Made by a program: the position numbers and the translations under genes. From an uncultured Synechococcaceae cyanobacterium (GTDB lineage Bacteria; Cyanobacteriota; Cyanobacteriia; PCC-6307; Cyanobiaceae): a DNA stretch of 35,604 nucleotides. This document shows positions 1 through 7,655 of the stretch, piece by piece (position 1 is the first letter of the stretch; every line of letters starts with the position of its first letter). The notes beneath the pieces were generated by a model. The model worked only from the letters and a program-made list of their open reading frames with translations. It was not told where the DNA came from and ran no database searches. The stretch is taken from the NCBI GenBank assembly GCA_903934375.1, contig CAIZNP010000151.1, forward strand, positions 1 to 35,604. Direction: 5' to 3'.

Positions 1-39
1 TTCGCCAGCTTCAACGACGGCCGCCGCCGTTTCGCCTGA
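1..39 (+). CDS. 3' end of an unidentified upstream gene (partial)
   Basis: Frame 1 is open from the window edge and ends at a TGA at 37-39, giving a 12-residue tail FASFNDGRRRFA. It is too short to identify. The next gene, on the opposite strand, converges on it with 11 bases between the two stops. It may be a real C-terminus, since a stop-to-stop layout is common, but chance is not excluded. Confidence 0.3.
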   Translation, partial: FASFNDGRRRFA

Positions 40-50
40 GGGGCGACCGT

Positions 51-422
51 TCAGGGCAGTTCGCCGCCGGCACTGATCTCCCGGTCCCAGGCGGCCACCA
101 GTTCATCGCGCAGCCAGCTCGCCTGCCCCAGGGCCGCATCCAGCCCCCCCCACCAGTTGATCAGCGCCACCGGCACCGGCATGGCGTTGCACTCCAGCTC
201 GAACGACTGGATCACGTTGTCGTCGTCCGCCAGCACTGTGATCGTGAACTCCAGCAGCCCCTCCCGCCAGGGGTGCAGGGTCACGGTGGTGACGTCCGTG
301 CCCAGGTCGATCGTCCACCACGGGCCCGGTGGCGCCGGCCGTGGCACACCCGGCTGCACGTCCAGCTTCGCCCAGCCGCGCTGCACCAGCTGATTGAGCA
401 GATCTCGGAGGCTGGAGCGCAT
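51..422 (-). CDS. conserved-looking hypothetical protein, 123 aa, divergent from the CO2-uptake operon
   Basis: The protein runs from MRSSLRDLLNQLV to AGGELP. I chose the internal ATG at 420-422 because the 38 residues upstream in the track ORF are rich in Arg, Gly and Cys and look non-coding. The body has balanced composition and alternating hydrophobic stretches (WWTIDLGTDVTTVTLHPW, LLEFTITVLADDDN) suggesting a small soluble beta-rich protein. There is no signal peptide or membrane segment, and I do not recognise the family. It is transcribed away from ndhF across a 191-base gap, so it may share a control region with the CO2-uptake operon. A link to carbon concentration is inference from position only. 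Confidence 0.6.
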   Translation of the reverse strand: MRSSLRDLLNQLVQRGWAKLDVQPGVPRPAPPGPWWTIDLGTDVTTVTLHPWREGLLEFTITVLADDDNVIQSFELECNAMPVPVALINWWGGLDAALGQASWLRDELVAAWDREISAGGELP

Positions 423-613
423 TGAGGCAACCTGCGCTGCTGTGCCTCCGTCATGGCACCGATCGCCGGCGCGCAGCAAGCCGCCGCGTGGGATGCGGCA
501 GATCGGCGGCCCATAAGCGGCGCTTTGCCGGTGCATAGGTAACGCCTTTGCAGCAGCAGGCCCAATGGCCTGGCGCGGTTTCTACTGTTCCCCTCACTCT
601 GCGAACACCCTGC

Positions 614-2485
614 GTGTCCTGGATCGGAACGGCCTGGCTGGTTCCCCTCTATCCCTTGGTTGGATCGGCCTTCAGCCTGCTGTGGTCGCCGGGGTTGATC
701 AAGCGCAGCGGCCCCAGGCCTGCCGGTTACATCAACCTGTTGATGGTGGCGATCGCCTTCGCCCACAGCCTGCTGGCCCTGATCAGCCTCAACAACAACT
801 CGGCGGCCGGGGCCTCAGCGATCTATGCCCCGCCCACCTTCGGCTGGACCTGGATCAACACCGCCGGCCTGCGCATTGGCTTCGATGGCCTGGTGAGCGA
901 GCCGGCCCTGATCGCCATGACGGTGATCACCGGTCTGCATGTGCTGGTGCAGATCTATTCCATTGGCTATCTGGAGATGGACTGGGGTTGGCCCCGCTTC
1001 TTCGGGGGCCTCAGTTTCTTTGAGGCCGGCCTGTGCGCCCTGGTGCTCACCGATTCGGTGTTCTTCAGCTACGTGCTGCTGGAGCTGCTCACCATCGGCA
1101 CCTACGTGATCGTGGGCACCTGGTACAACCAGTCGTTGGTGGTGAAGGGGGCCCGCGATGCCTTCCTCACCAAGCGCATCGGCGACATTGTGCTGCTGGC
1201 CGGGGTGATCGCCCTGCTGCCCCTCACCGGCACCTGGAATTTTCATGGCTTGCAGGGTTGGGCTGCCGACCTCACCAACAACGGCCAGCCCCTGCCCCCC
1301 GGCTTCCAGCTGATCCTGCTGGCCCTGATCGCCGGCCCGATGGGCAAGTGCGCCCAGATCCCTCTGCACCTCTGGCTGGATGAGGCGATGGAGAGCCCAC
1401 TGCCCTCCACGGTGCTGCGCAACTCCGTGGTGGTTCTGGGCGGAGCCTGGGTGCTGCTGCGCCTGGAGCCCCTGATCGAACTGAGCCCCCTGGTGCAGGG
1501 TGTGCTGGTGGTGGTGGGCGGCACCACGGCCCTGGTGGCGGCCCTGATCGCCCTGGGTCAGATCGATGTGAAGCGGGCGATGAGCTTCCTGGTGAGCAGC
1601 TGGCTTGGCCTGCTGTTCGTGGCCGTGGGCCTCGGCGGCATCGATGTGGCCGATCACCTGCTGCTCGTCTACCCCCTGCCGATGGCCCTGATGCTGATGG
1701 CGGTGGGGGCGATCGTGATCAGCAACGTGTCTCAGGACCTCACCCAGCTGGGGGGTCTGTGGAGTCGCCGGCCTCTGATCGGCATGGCCTTTCTGGCGGG
1801 AGCTTTTGGCCTGATGGCGCTGCCTCCCTTTGGTGGTTTTGCGGCCCTGCGCGAACTGCTGGAGCTGGCCATGGCCAGCAAGGCACCCGTGCTGCTGGGC
1901 GGCCTGGTGCTGATCACCAACACCCTGCTCTGCGCCTCGATGATGCGGGTCTTCGGCCTGATCTGGGGTGGCGTGCCCAAGGCATTCACCATCCGCTCGC
2001 CTGAGGTGCTGTGGCTGATGGTGCTGCCCACCCTGTTCCTCATGGGCCTCGTGCTGCACATCCCGCAACTGCTGCTGCATCTGGGGGTGTATCAGCTGAG
2101 CCCCCTGCCGGGCTGGGGGCCGCTCGGCTGGCCCCTGGTGGTGTCCACCCTGCTCGGCGCCGGCAGTTCGCTCTGGTTCTATCTGCGGCCGCACCCGCTG
2201 GCAGAACTTCCCGCCGGCCTCGGGGGCATCCAGCACTGGCTGGCAGAAGACATGCACACCGAGTCCTTTTATCACCGCACCGTGGTGGCCTTGGTGGTGG
2301 GTCTGGCCCGCTTCAGCGCCTGGAGCGACAGGGCTCTGGTGGATGGCTTCAGCAGTGGAACCGGTGGTGCTGCCATGGCTGGTGCCCGCCAGCTCAGCTT
2401 CACCACCAGCGGCAATTCCCAGGCCTATGCCCTCTCACTGGTGCTCGGTGTGCTGGTGATGTCGGCCTGGCTGCTCGCGCGTTGA
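614..2485 (+). CDS. ndhF: NAD(P)H-quinone oxidoreductase subunit F (NdhF3/NdhF4 type), CO2-uptake NDH-1
   Basis: This is an antiporter-like proton-pumping membrane subunit of a specialised thylakoid NDH-1 complex that couples electron flow to CO2 hydration. The protein has about 15 hydrophobic segments. Family signatures include YSIGYLEMDWGWPRFF, ARDAFLTKRIGDIVLL and GKCAQIPLHLWLDEAMESPLPSTVL. The track ORF starts at a TTG (548), but the first 22 residues look random. The GTG at 614 gives VSWIGTAWLVPLYPLVGS, which fits the usual N-terminus and a family length near 620 aa. No strong ribosome site is seen at either start. ndhD follows after 13 bases. The F3 versus F4 assignment rests on the downstream fasciclin gene, not on this sequence. 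Confidence 0.93.
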   Translation: MSWIGTAWLVPLYPLVGSAFSLLWSPGLIKRSGPRPAGYINLLMVAIAFAHSLLALISLNNNSAAGASAIYAPPTFGWTWINTAGLRIGFDGLVSEPALIAMTVITGLHVLVQIYSIGYLEMDWGWPRFFGGLSFFEAGLCALVLTDSVFFSYVLLELLTIGTYVIVGTWYNQSLVVKGARDAFLTKRIGDIVLLAGVIALLPLTGTWNFHGLQGWAADLTNNGQPLPPGFQLILLALIAGPMGKCAQIPLHLWLDEAMESPLPSTVLRNSVVVLGGAWVLLRLEPLIELSPLVQGVLVVVGGTTALVAALIALGQIDVKRAMSFLVSSWLGLLFVAVGLGGIDVADHLLLVYPLPMALMLMAVGAIVISNVSQDLTQLGGLWSRRPLIGMAFLAGAFGLMALPPFGGFAALRELLELAMASKAPVLLGGLVLITNTLLCASMMRVFGLIWGGVPKAFTIRSPEVLWLMVLPTLFLMGLVLHIPQLLLHLGVYQLSPLPGWGPLGWPLVVSTLLGAGSSLWFYLRPHPLAELPAGLGGIQHWLAEDMHTESFYHRTVVALVVGLARFSAWSDRALVDGFSSGTGGAAMAGARQLSFTTSGNSQAYALSLVLGVLVMSAWLLAR

Positions 2486-2498
2486 TCCGGAGGACACC

Positions 2499-3992
2499 AT
2501 GACCCTGCTGTTGCTGTTTCTGATTCCTCTGGGCGCCGCCTGCGGGCTGCAGCTCCTGCCGGCTGGAAGCCCATGGATCCGCCGCACGGCCCTGGCCGCG
2601 AGCCTGGCGCAACTCGTTACCGGTGTTGTGGCCTGGCGGGTGCCCCCCAGCGATCTCTCGCTGAGCTGGCTGCCCAAGCTGGGGCTGCGGCTGGATCTCG
2701 GGCTCGATGGCCTCAGCCTGCCGTTGGTGCTGCTGGCTGCCCTGATCACGGCCATGGCTGTGCTGACCACACCGCTGGATCAAACCCGCGCCCGCCTGTT
2801 CTACGGATTGCTGCTGGCCACCAATGTGGGCCTGATGGGGTCGTTCCTGGCCCGCAATGCCCTGCTGTTCGTGCTGGCCTATGAGCTGATCCTGATTCCC
2901 ACCACCCTGCTGGTGGCGATCTGGGGTGGTGAGCGTCGGGCTGGTGCCGCGATCCGATTCCTGATCTACGGAGCCGTGTCCGGCATCGCTCTCCTTGCCG
3001 CGGTGCTGGCCTTCGGCTGGCTCAACCCCGGCGGCCTGGATTTCAGCTTCTCGGCCCTGGCCAGCCACAACCTCACCCCGGATCAGCAACACATCCTGCT
3101 GGCCCTGGTGCTGCTGGCCTTCGGCCTCAAGCTGCCGGTGGTGCCGCTGCACGGCTGGCAACCGCTCACCTACAGCCAGGCCCCCACGCCGGTGGCGATG
3201 CTGCTGAGTGGTGCCGTGTCCAAGCTCGGGGCCTATGGCCTGCTGCGCTTCGGCATCGGCTTTCTGCCCGACGCCTGGAGCGATTGGTCGGCCTGGATTG
3301 CTGCCATCGGTGCGGTGAGTGCGATCTATGGCGCCCTGAATGCGATCGCGCAGCTGGATATGCGGCGTTTGGTGGCCTACAGCTCCCTGGGGCACATGGG
3401 CTTCCTGCTGCTGGCTCTGGCCGCCGCCACACCCCTGAGCCTGCAGGGGGTGATGGCCCAGATCCTGGCCCACGGATTGATCATCGCCCTGCTGTTCTGC
3501 CTGGTGGGTCTGGTGGAAACCAAGACAGGCACGGCGCAGATTCCTGAGCTTTCGGGTCTGTTGAATGCGCAGCGGGGTCTGCCGTTCACGATGGGCCTGA
3601 TGCTGATGGCCCTGATGGCCGCAGCCGGCGTGCCCGGCCAGGCCGGATTCGTGGCTGAGTTGCTGGTGTTTGAGGGCAGCTGGGTCGCCTATCCCATCCC
3701 GACGCTCGTCTGCCTGTTGTCGTCTGGGTTCACGGCCGTGTATGCGGTGCGCCTGTTCAACCGTGTGGGCTTCGGCCGACTCGACAACGCCAAGGCCAAC
3801 TGGGTCAGCACCAGCTGGACAGAGCGTGCTCCTGCCCTGGTGCTCACCGCTCTGGTGTTGGCGGGTGGCATCTGGCCCCCCCTGCTGACCGGCTTCAGTG
3901 AATCAGCCACCGCGCCCCTGGCCCTGCGTTCCAGTGAGTCGGTCACCGTGATCGCTCTTGCGCCCTCCTCCACGTTGCAGCTCCCCGCATGA
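2499..3992 (+). CDS. ndhD: NAD(P)H-quinone oxidoreductase subunit 4 (NdhD3/NdhD4 type)
   Basis: This second antiporter-like membrane subunit of the CO2-uptake NDH-1 complex has 497 residues and about 14 hydrophobic segments. The conserved core includes LAYELILIPTTLLVAIWGG, with the membrane glutamate of the NdhD/NuoM family, the lysine-bearing segment FGLKLPVVPLHGWQPLTYSQAPTPVAMLLSG, and YSSLGHMGF. A clear Shine-Dalgarno (CCGGAGG, about 2486-2493) precedes the ATG at 2499. Its stop overlaps the start of the next gene as ATGA (3989-3992), which points to translational coupling with the CO2-hydration subunit. With ndhF it forms the pump end of the complex. Confidence 0.95.
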   Translation: MTLLLLFLIPLGAACGLQLLPAGSPWIRRTALAASLAQLVTGVVAWRVPPSDLSLSWLPKLGLRLDLGLDGLSLPLVLLAALITAMAVLTTPLDQTRARLFYGLLLATNVGLMGSFLARNALLFVLAYELILIPTTLLVAIWGGERRAGAAIRFLIYGAVSGIALLAAVLAFGWLNPGGLDFSFSALASHNLTPDQQHILLALVLLAFGLKLPVVPLHGWQPLTYSQAPTPVAMLLSGAVSKLGAYGLLRFGIGFLPDAWSDWSAWIAAIGAVSAIYGALNAIAQLDMRRLVAYSSLGHMGFLLLALAAATPLSLQGVMAQILAHGLIIALLFCLVGLVETKTGTAQIPELSGLLNAQRGLPFTMGLMLMALMAAAGVPGQAGFVAELLVFEGSWVAYPIPTLVCLLSSGFTAVYAVRLFNRVGFGRLDNAKANWVSTSWTERAPALVLTALVLAGGIWPPLLTGFSESATAPLALRSSESVTVIALAPSSTLQLPA

Positions 3993-5293
3993 CCGCCACC
4001 GTCGCCCCGGAGCGCACCCAGGCTTCGTTGATTCCCCCCTCCAGCCATCGCTATGCCGAGGTGATCCATCGCCTCGAGGCCGGTGGTTCGATGCTGCCGG
4101 ACTCAGAGGAGAACCTCAAGCAGATCATCGGCATCTACAAGGCCTATGCCGTGCCGATGGATTTCTACTGGCGCGATCTGCTTTACATCGCCGAGCGTGT
4201 CTTCCTGAATCCGCTGCCTGCCTTCAAGTACTTCATCTCGCAGGAGTACCTGGATCGCCCCAATAGTTACTCCGGTGATCAATCGAAGCTGCGCATCTGG
4301 CGTGGCACCGAGAAGGCCCATCCGGAGCTGCTTGAGTTCATGGCCCGCGGCGAAACCCGCGCCATGCCCAAGCTGCTGCATCACCTCTGGCACGACCGGG
4401 TGAACATGGAGTTCGCCGAGGCCTGCATGCAGGCGATGCTCTGGCACCAGGGCATGGGCGGCCGCTTCAACGATTACCTGGAGAGCGACGCCTACAAGGC
4501 CAACGCCGATCGGGCGATCAAGGCCTACTTCAAGGGCAACCCCCTGATGCTGGGTCTCTACAAGCTGTTCCCGGAGATGTTCCTGGAGCAGGTCCGCCAG
4601 CTTTCCTATTACGCCAACCTTGGCCTGGTCTGGGAGGTGATGGCGCCCGTGTTCTTCGAGATGAGCGACATCTACGACGAAGGCGGCTTCAAGGGTGTGC
4701 CTGATGCGATGGACTTCCTTGTGAATGGCATCTTTGCCGTTGCCGGCCGACCGATCTACCATCACCTCTATATCGGTGATGAGTGTTACGAGATCATCCC
4801 CAAGAGCGAGGGATTCACCTGGCTCTATGAGGCAGCACTGCCCTATGTGGAGGCGGTCTTCTACCGAACCGCACCGTTCCGCGGCACCAAGAGCTACAAC
4901 GCCCAGGCCGGCCAGGTGCCAGCTGATCAGGCTGACTTCCACTACGGCATCCTCTACGCCGATGTCTACCCCGTTGGCTCAGCCGGCATCCCGCCGACCC
5001 TGCTGATGCAGGACATGCTGCATTTCCTGCCCCTTTACCTGCGCGAGATCTATCGCGAGCATCGCCGTGGTGAGGAGGACGAGCTGGTGCAACTGGGCAT
5101 CACCTTCCAGCGCTCGATGTACAACGTGACCTCGGCTGTGATTCAGGCCCTGCGTTGCGCCCTGCTCTATCCGCTTGACGACACCGACCCCGAACACCTG
5201 ATGGCCAACCGCCGCTTCTTTGAGGCGCAGATGGACCGCTTCCTGCGGCCCGAGGCCCGTCTCCCCGACGTCCAGACCCAGGATTACCGCTGA
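3989..5293 (+). CDS. cupA: CO2 hydration protein of NDH-1MS (CupA/ChpY type)
   Basis: This peripheral subunit converts CO2 to bicarbonate on the cyanobacterial NDH-1 complex. The sequence carries the family block [20 protein letters not shown] and [17 protein letters not shown]. The segment HHLWHDR (residues 131-137) has a His and an Arg five residues apart, the spacing I recall for the zinc site in CupA structures (His130/Arg135 in Thermosynechococcus). At 434 aa it is nearer CupA (about 440-450) than CupB (about 380). No membrane segment is evident. It overlaps ndhD by four bases and is followed by a fasciclin gene, as in ndhF3-ndhD3-cupA-cupS operons. The CupA rather than CupB call is therefore likely but not proven. 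Confidence 0.9.
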   Translation: MTATVAPERTQASLIPPSSHRYAEVIHRLEAGGSMLPDSEENLKQIIGIYKAYAVPMDFYWRDLLYIAERVFLNPLPAFKYFISQEYLDRPNSYSGDQSKLRIWRGTEKAHPELLEFMARGETRAMPKLLHHLWHDRVNMEFAEACMQAMLWHQGMGGRFNDYLESDAYKANADRAIKAYFKGNPLMLGLYKLFPEMFLEQVRQLSYYANLGLVWEVMAPVFFEMSDIYDEGGFKGVPDAMDFLVNGIFAVAGRPIYHHLYIGDECYEIIPKSEGFTWLYEAALPYVEAVFYRTAPFRGTKSYNAQAGQVPADQADFHYGILYADVYPVGSAGIPPTLLMQDMLHFLPLYLREIYREHRRGEEDELVQLGITFQRSMYNVTSAVIQALRCALLYPLDDTDPEHLMANRRFFEAQMDRFLRPEARLPDVQTQDYR

Positions 5294-5313
5294 GCCCCGC
5301 TGCGTCGAACCCG

Positions 5314-5715
5314 ATGGCCACGATTCTCGACACCGCCGCATCCGCTGGCGCTTTCAACACACTGCTGGCGGCCGTCGATGCCGCTGGTTTGCGCGGCGCG
5401 CTGGAGGGGCCTGGGCCGTTCACCGTGTTTGCGCCGGTGGATGAGGCCTTTGCAGCTCTCCCCCCTGGCACCGTGCAGACGCTGGTGGACAACCCGCCGC
5501 AGCTGGCCCGCATCCTCAAATATCACGTGCTGGCGGGTGCCCATTCCCAGTCTGAACTGGTAGCACAGCCCCAGTGGGACAGCCTGGAGGGAGCCCCGAT
5601 CCCGATCCGCCGAACCGAGCCGTTCGAGGTGAAGAATGCCACCGTTGTCAGTGCCGATATCGTTTGCGATAACGGCGTTGTGCACGTGATCGATCGCGTG
5701 ATCCTGCCGGGCTGA
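5314..5715 (+). CDS. cupS: fasciclin-domain protein, CupS-like NDH-1MS subunit
   Basis: A 133-residue protein made of a single FAS1 domain. The H1 box is [15 protein letters not shown] (about 36-50), the YH motif is in LKYHVLAGA, and the H2-like end is [13 protein letters not shown]. There is no signal peptide, so it is cytoplasmic, unlike the secreted fasciclins. CupS is the small soluble FAS1 subunit of the high-affinity CO2-uptake complex NDH-1MS, and this gene sits 20 bases downstream of the CO2-hydration gene, as cupS does elsewhere. Position, size and lack of export signal make CupS the best reading. A generic cytoplasmic FAS1 protein is the alternative. Confidence 0.85.
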   Translation: MATILDTAASAGAFNTLLAAVDAAGLRGALEGPGPFTVFAPVDEAFAALPPGTVQTLVDNPPQLARILKYHVLAGAHSQSELVAQPQWDSLEGAPIPIRRTEPFEVKNATVVSADIVCDNGVVHVIDRVILPG

Positions 5716-5748
5716 TCGGGCTGCCGGCGCAGCCAGGAGATCGCACTC

Positions 5749-6939
5749 ATGGGATCCTCGCTGCTCAGCATGCTGCTGTTGCTGCTGTTCGGCGTTCTGC
5801 TGGCGCGGCTCACGGCCTCCCGCCTGGCCCGTTGGGCGGTTCCGGCCATCGTGCTTGAGCTGCTGGTGGGGGTGGTGCTGGGCAACACCGTGCTCCCCTA
5901 CACCCGCATCGCACCGCTGGCTGGTCTCACCGAGTTGGGGGTGCTGAGCCTGTTCTTCCAGGTGGGGCTTGAGGTACGCGGCGGTCTGCTCGGATCGAGG
6001 CCGGCCAGCGTGCTGCGCACGGTGCTGCTGTCGGCCCTCACGCCACTGCTTCTCTGGTGGCCGCTGCAGCGGCTGTTCGGCCTCTCGACCCCCACCACTC
6101 TGCTGTGGCTGGCAGTGCTAGCTGCCACGGGCACCGGCGTGACCCTTCGGGCCCTCGCCGATGCGGGTGCACTGCACACGCCCTCGGGGCGGATGCTGCT
6201 CGGGGTCTCGGTGCTGGACGACCTGCCAGCGATCGGACTGCTCACCTTCTCGATGCTGCTCGTGGCCCCGCGTGCCCTGCCCGGTGCTGGCACCGCGGTG
6301 GTGGCCCCGCTGCTGGGCTTGGCGGTCATGCTGCTCAGCTTGCCCCTTAGCCGCTGCTGGCTGCAGCAGCGTGGGGCCTGGCGCCCGGGCCTGCTGGGGG
6401 TGCTCACCCTGCTGATCGGCTGCAGCTGGCTCGGTGAGCTGAGCGGCCTCACCAGTCTGCTGGGGGCGCTGTGGGGCGGTGTGCTGCTGCAGCGCCTGGC
6501 CCCGATGCCGGAGCAGGGGGATGCGGCCCGCGATCTGCGCGGCCAGCTGGCGCTGCTCTCGGAGGTGTTTCTGCCGCTCTATTTCCTGAGCGTGGGGATG
6601 CGGGTCCAGGCCTCCAGCCTGCTGCAGCCCGGCGCCTGGTGGATGGCCCTGGTGCTGCTGGTGCTGGCGCTCGTCAGCAAGCTGATCTGCGGCTTAGGGA
6701 TCGGCGCGGCCGACCGGGCTGCCGGTGTGGATCGCTGGCTGGTGGTGTTTGGTCTGATTCCCCGCGGTCTGCCGGGTCTGGTGTTCGCCTCCACCGCTTT
6801 GGCCGGCGGTCTGATCACGGCGCCCCAGTACGCCGCGCTGGTGCTCATGGTGAGTGCCACCACGGTTCTGGGACTGCTGTTGCTCGGCCGCCGTCTACAG
6901 GTCGTGATGAGTCAGTTCGCTGCAGATCGGCTAAATTGA
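5749..6939 (+). CDS. cation:proton antiporter, CPA2 family
   Basis: This 396-residue integral membrane protein has about 11-12 hydrophobic segments and fits a Na+(K+)/H+ exchanger domain. SVLDDLPAIG puts two aspartates at 157-158, the usual ion-binding site of CPA2 antiporters. TELGVLSLFFQVGLEV (about 61-76) and GLIPRGLPGLVFAS are also family-like. It lacks the C-terminal TrkA/RCK domain of KefB/C, so it is a stand-alone transport core such as NapA/NhaS-type exchangers. The start ATG has an upstream CCAGGAGA. It begins 33 bases after cupS on the same strand and could be read through from that operon. Ion selectivity cannot be read from the sequence. Confidence 0.88.
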   Translation: MGSSLLSMLLLLLFGVLLARLTASRLARWAVPAIVLELLVGVVLGNTVLPYTRIAPLAGLTELGVLSLFFQVGLEVRGGLLGSRPASVLRTVLLSALTPLLLWWPLQRLFGLSTPTTLLWLAVLAATGTGVTLRALADAGALHTPSGRMLLGVSVLDDLPAIGLLTFSMLLVAPRALPGAGTAVVAPLLGLAVMLLSLPLSRCWLQQRGAWRPGLLGVLTLLIGCSWLGELSGLTSLLGALWGGVLLQRLAPMPEQGDAARDLRGQLALLSEVFLPLYFLSVGMRVQASSLLQPGAWWMALVLLVLALVSKLICGLGIGAADRAAGVDRWLVVFGLIPRGLPGLVFASTALAGGLITAPQYAALVLMVSATTVLGLLLLGRRLQVVMSQFAADRLN

Positions 6940-6970
6940 GCCTGATTTGGACCTTCGACCCGTCCTCAAT

Positions 6971-7009
6971 TCAAGCGGCAAGTTTCAAGCGGTAAGTTAA
7001 GCGGTAAGG
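6971..7009 (+). repeat. short tandem repeat, 14-bp unit, in an intergenic leader
   Basis: TCAAGCGGCAAGTT (6971-6984) is followed directly by TCAAGCGGTAAGTT (6985-6998) and then by a partial third copy AAGCGGTAAGG (6999-7009). A looser AAGCCGGTAA lies at about 7015. The units differ by one base. They lie between the antiporter stop and the lipoprotein gene. Their role is unknown; a binding-site cluster or slippage are both possible. Confidence 0.7.
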
Positions 7010-7065
7010 CCTCACAAGCCGGTAACCCTCCTGCGGACAACTCCATTCGGAGGGCATGTAGCGCG

Positions 7066-7557
7066 ATGTACAGTGATCCCTGCCAATTCGATCAGCCGTG
7101 GCGGACGGGTGCTCTCGGCATGACCCTTGTGCTAGCTGGCGCTCTGCCGGGTTGTCTCACGGGAGGTGATCCTGCATCTCCCACCCACAGCCCCAACATG
7201 TATGACTGCCGCTTCCAGAACAACGGGCACCTGCATCTGCATCTTTCTCCCGCCCGTGGCAGCGGCAGCGTGATCACCGGTTACGAGCCCGGCCGCCAAG
7301 CGGACCATGCTGCCGATCTGCGGGCGGGCCGTGAAAGTGAGGGGCGTCTTGTGCAGCCGGGTCCAGGCAACCGCTACGCCGTTGAGCTGTTCCTGCTCAA
7401 TGACCATTTCGGCGAGCGCCCCAGTGAGAAGGTGGTGATCCGTGTCGGCGAGGATGGTCGCTCCCGGGTCGAAGCCACGGGCGTCGAAGTCAATCCACGC
7501 GTGATCGATTTCGGGACCTGCTCCAGCGCCGGCTACCAGCACAGCAGCGCCCACTGA
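7066..7557 (+). CDS. hypothetical lipoprotein, 163 aa
   Basis: The N-terminus has a hydrophobic stretch GMTLVLAGALPGC that ends in a plausible lipobox (LPGC, Cys30), so the mature protein is likely lipid-anchored. The mature part contains YDCRFQNNGHLHLHLSP, with closely spaced histidines, and a second cysteine near the end (FGTCSS). The ATG at 7066 is preceded by GGAGGG at a spacing of about 11 bases. The internal ATG at 7120 would give a shorter, more typical signal peptide. No family was recognised. It lies upstream of the sensory operon, on the same strand, with a 98-base gap containing an inverted repeat. Confidence 0.6.
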   Translation: MYSDPCQFDQPWRTGALGMTLVLAGALPGCLTGGDPASPTHSPNMYDCRFQNNGHLHLHLSPARGSGSVITGYEPGRQADHAADLRAGRESEGRLVQPGPGNRYAVELFLLNDHFGERPSEKVVIRVGEDGRSRVEATGVEVNPRVIDFGTCSSAGYQHSSAH

Positions 7558-7587
7558 AGGGTCCTGAACGTTCGATGAGAGTGCCGG

Positions 7588-7612
7588 CAGACAGTCATCG
7601 AGGGGCTGTCTG
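7588..7612 (+). promoter_or_regulatory. inverted repeat upstream of the heme-LOV gene
   Basis: CAGACAG (7588-7594) and CTGTCTG (7606-7612) form a perfect 7-bp stem with an 11-base loop. No T-run follows, so it is not an obvious terminator for the lipoprotein gene. It could be an operator or a leader hairpin of the signalling operon. Confidence 0.4.
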
Positions 7613-7655
7613 GAGCGCTACCGTTCCCATGGACGAAGAAACGGATCGCTGACCT

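Noticed and set aside
548-613. TTG start that extends NdhF by 22 residues
   Set aside because: The extension does not resemble NdhF N-termini; the GTG at 614 does.
815-2275. 486-aa minus-strand ORF opposite ndhF
   Set aside because: Gln/His/Arg-rich shadow typical of the antisense of a GC-rich membrane protein gene; the plus strand encodes a clear NdhF.
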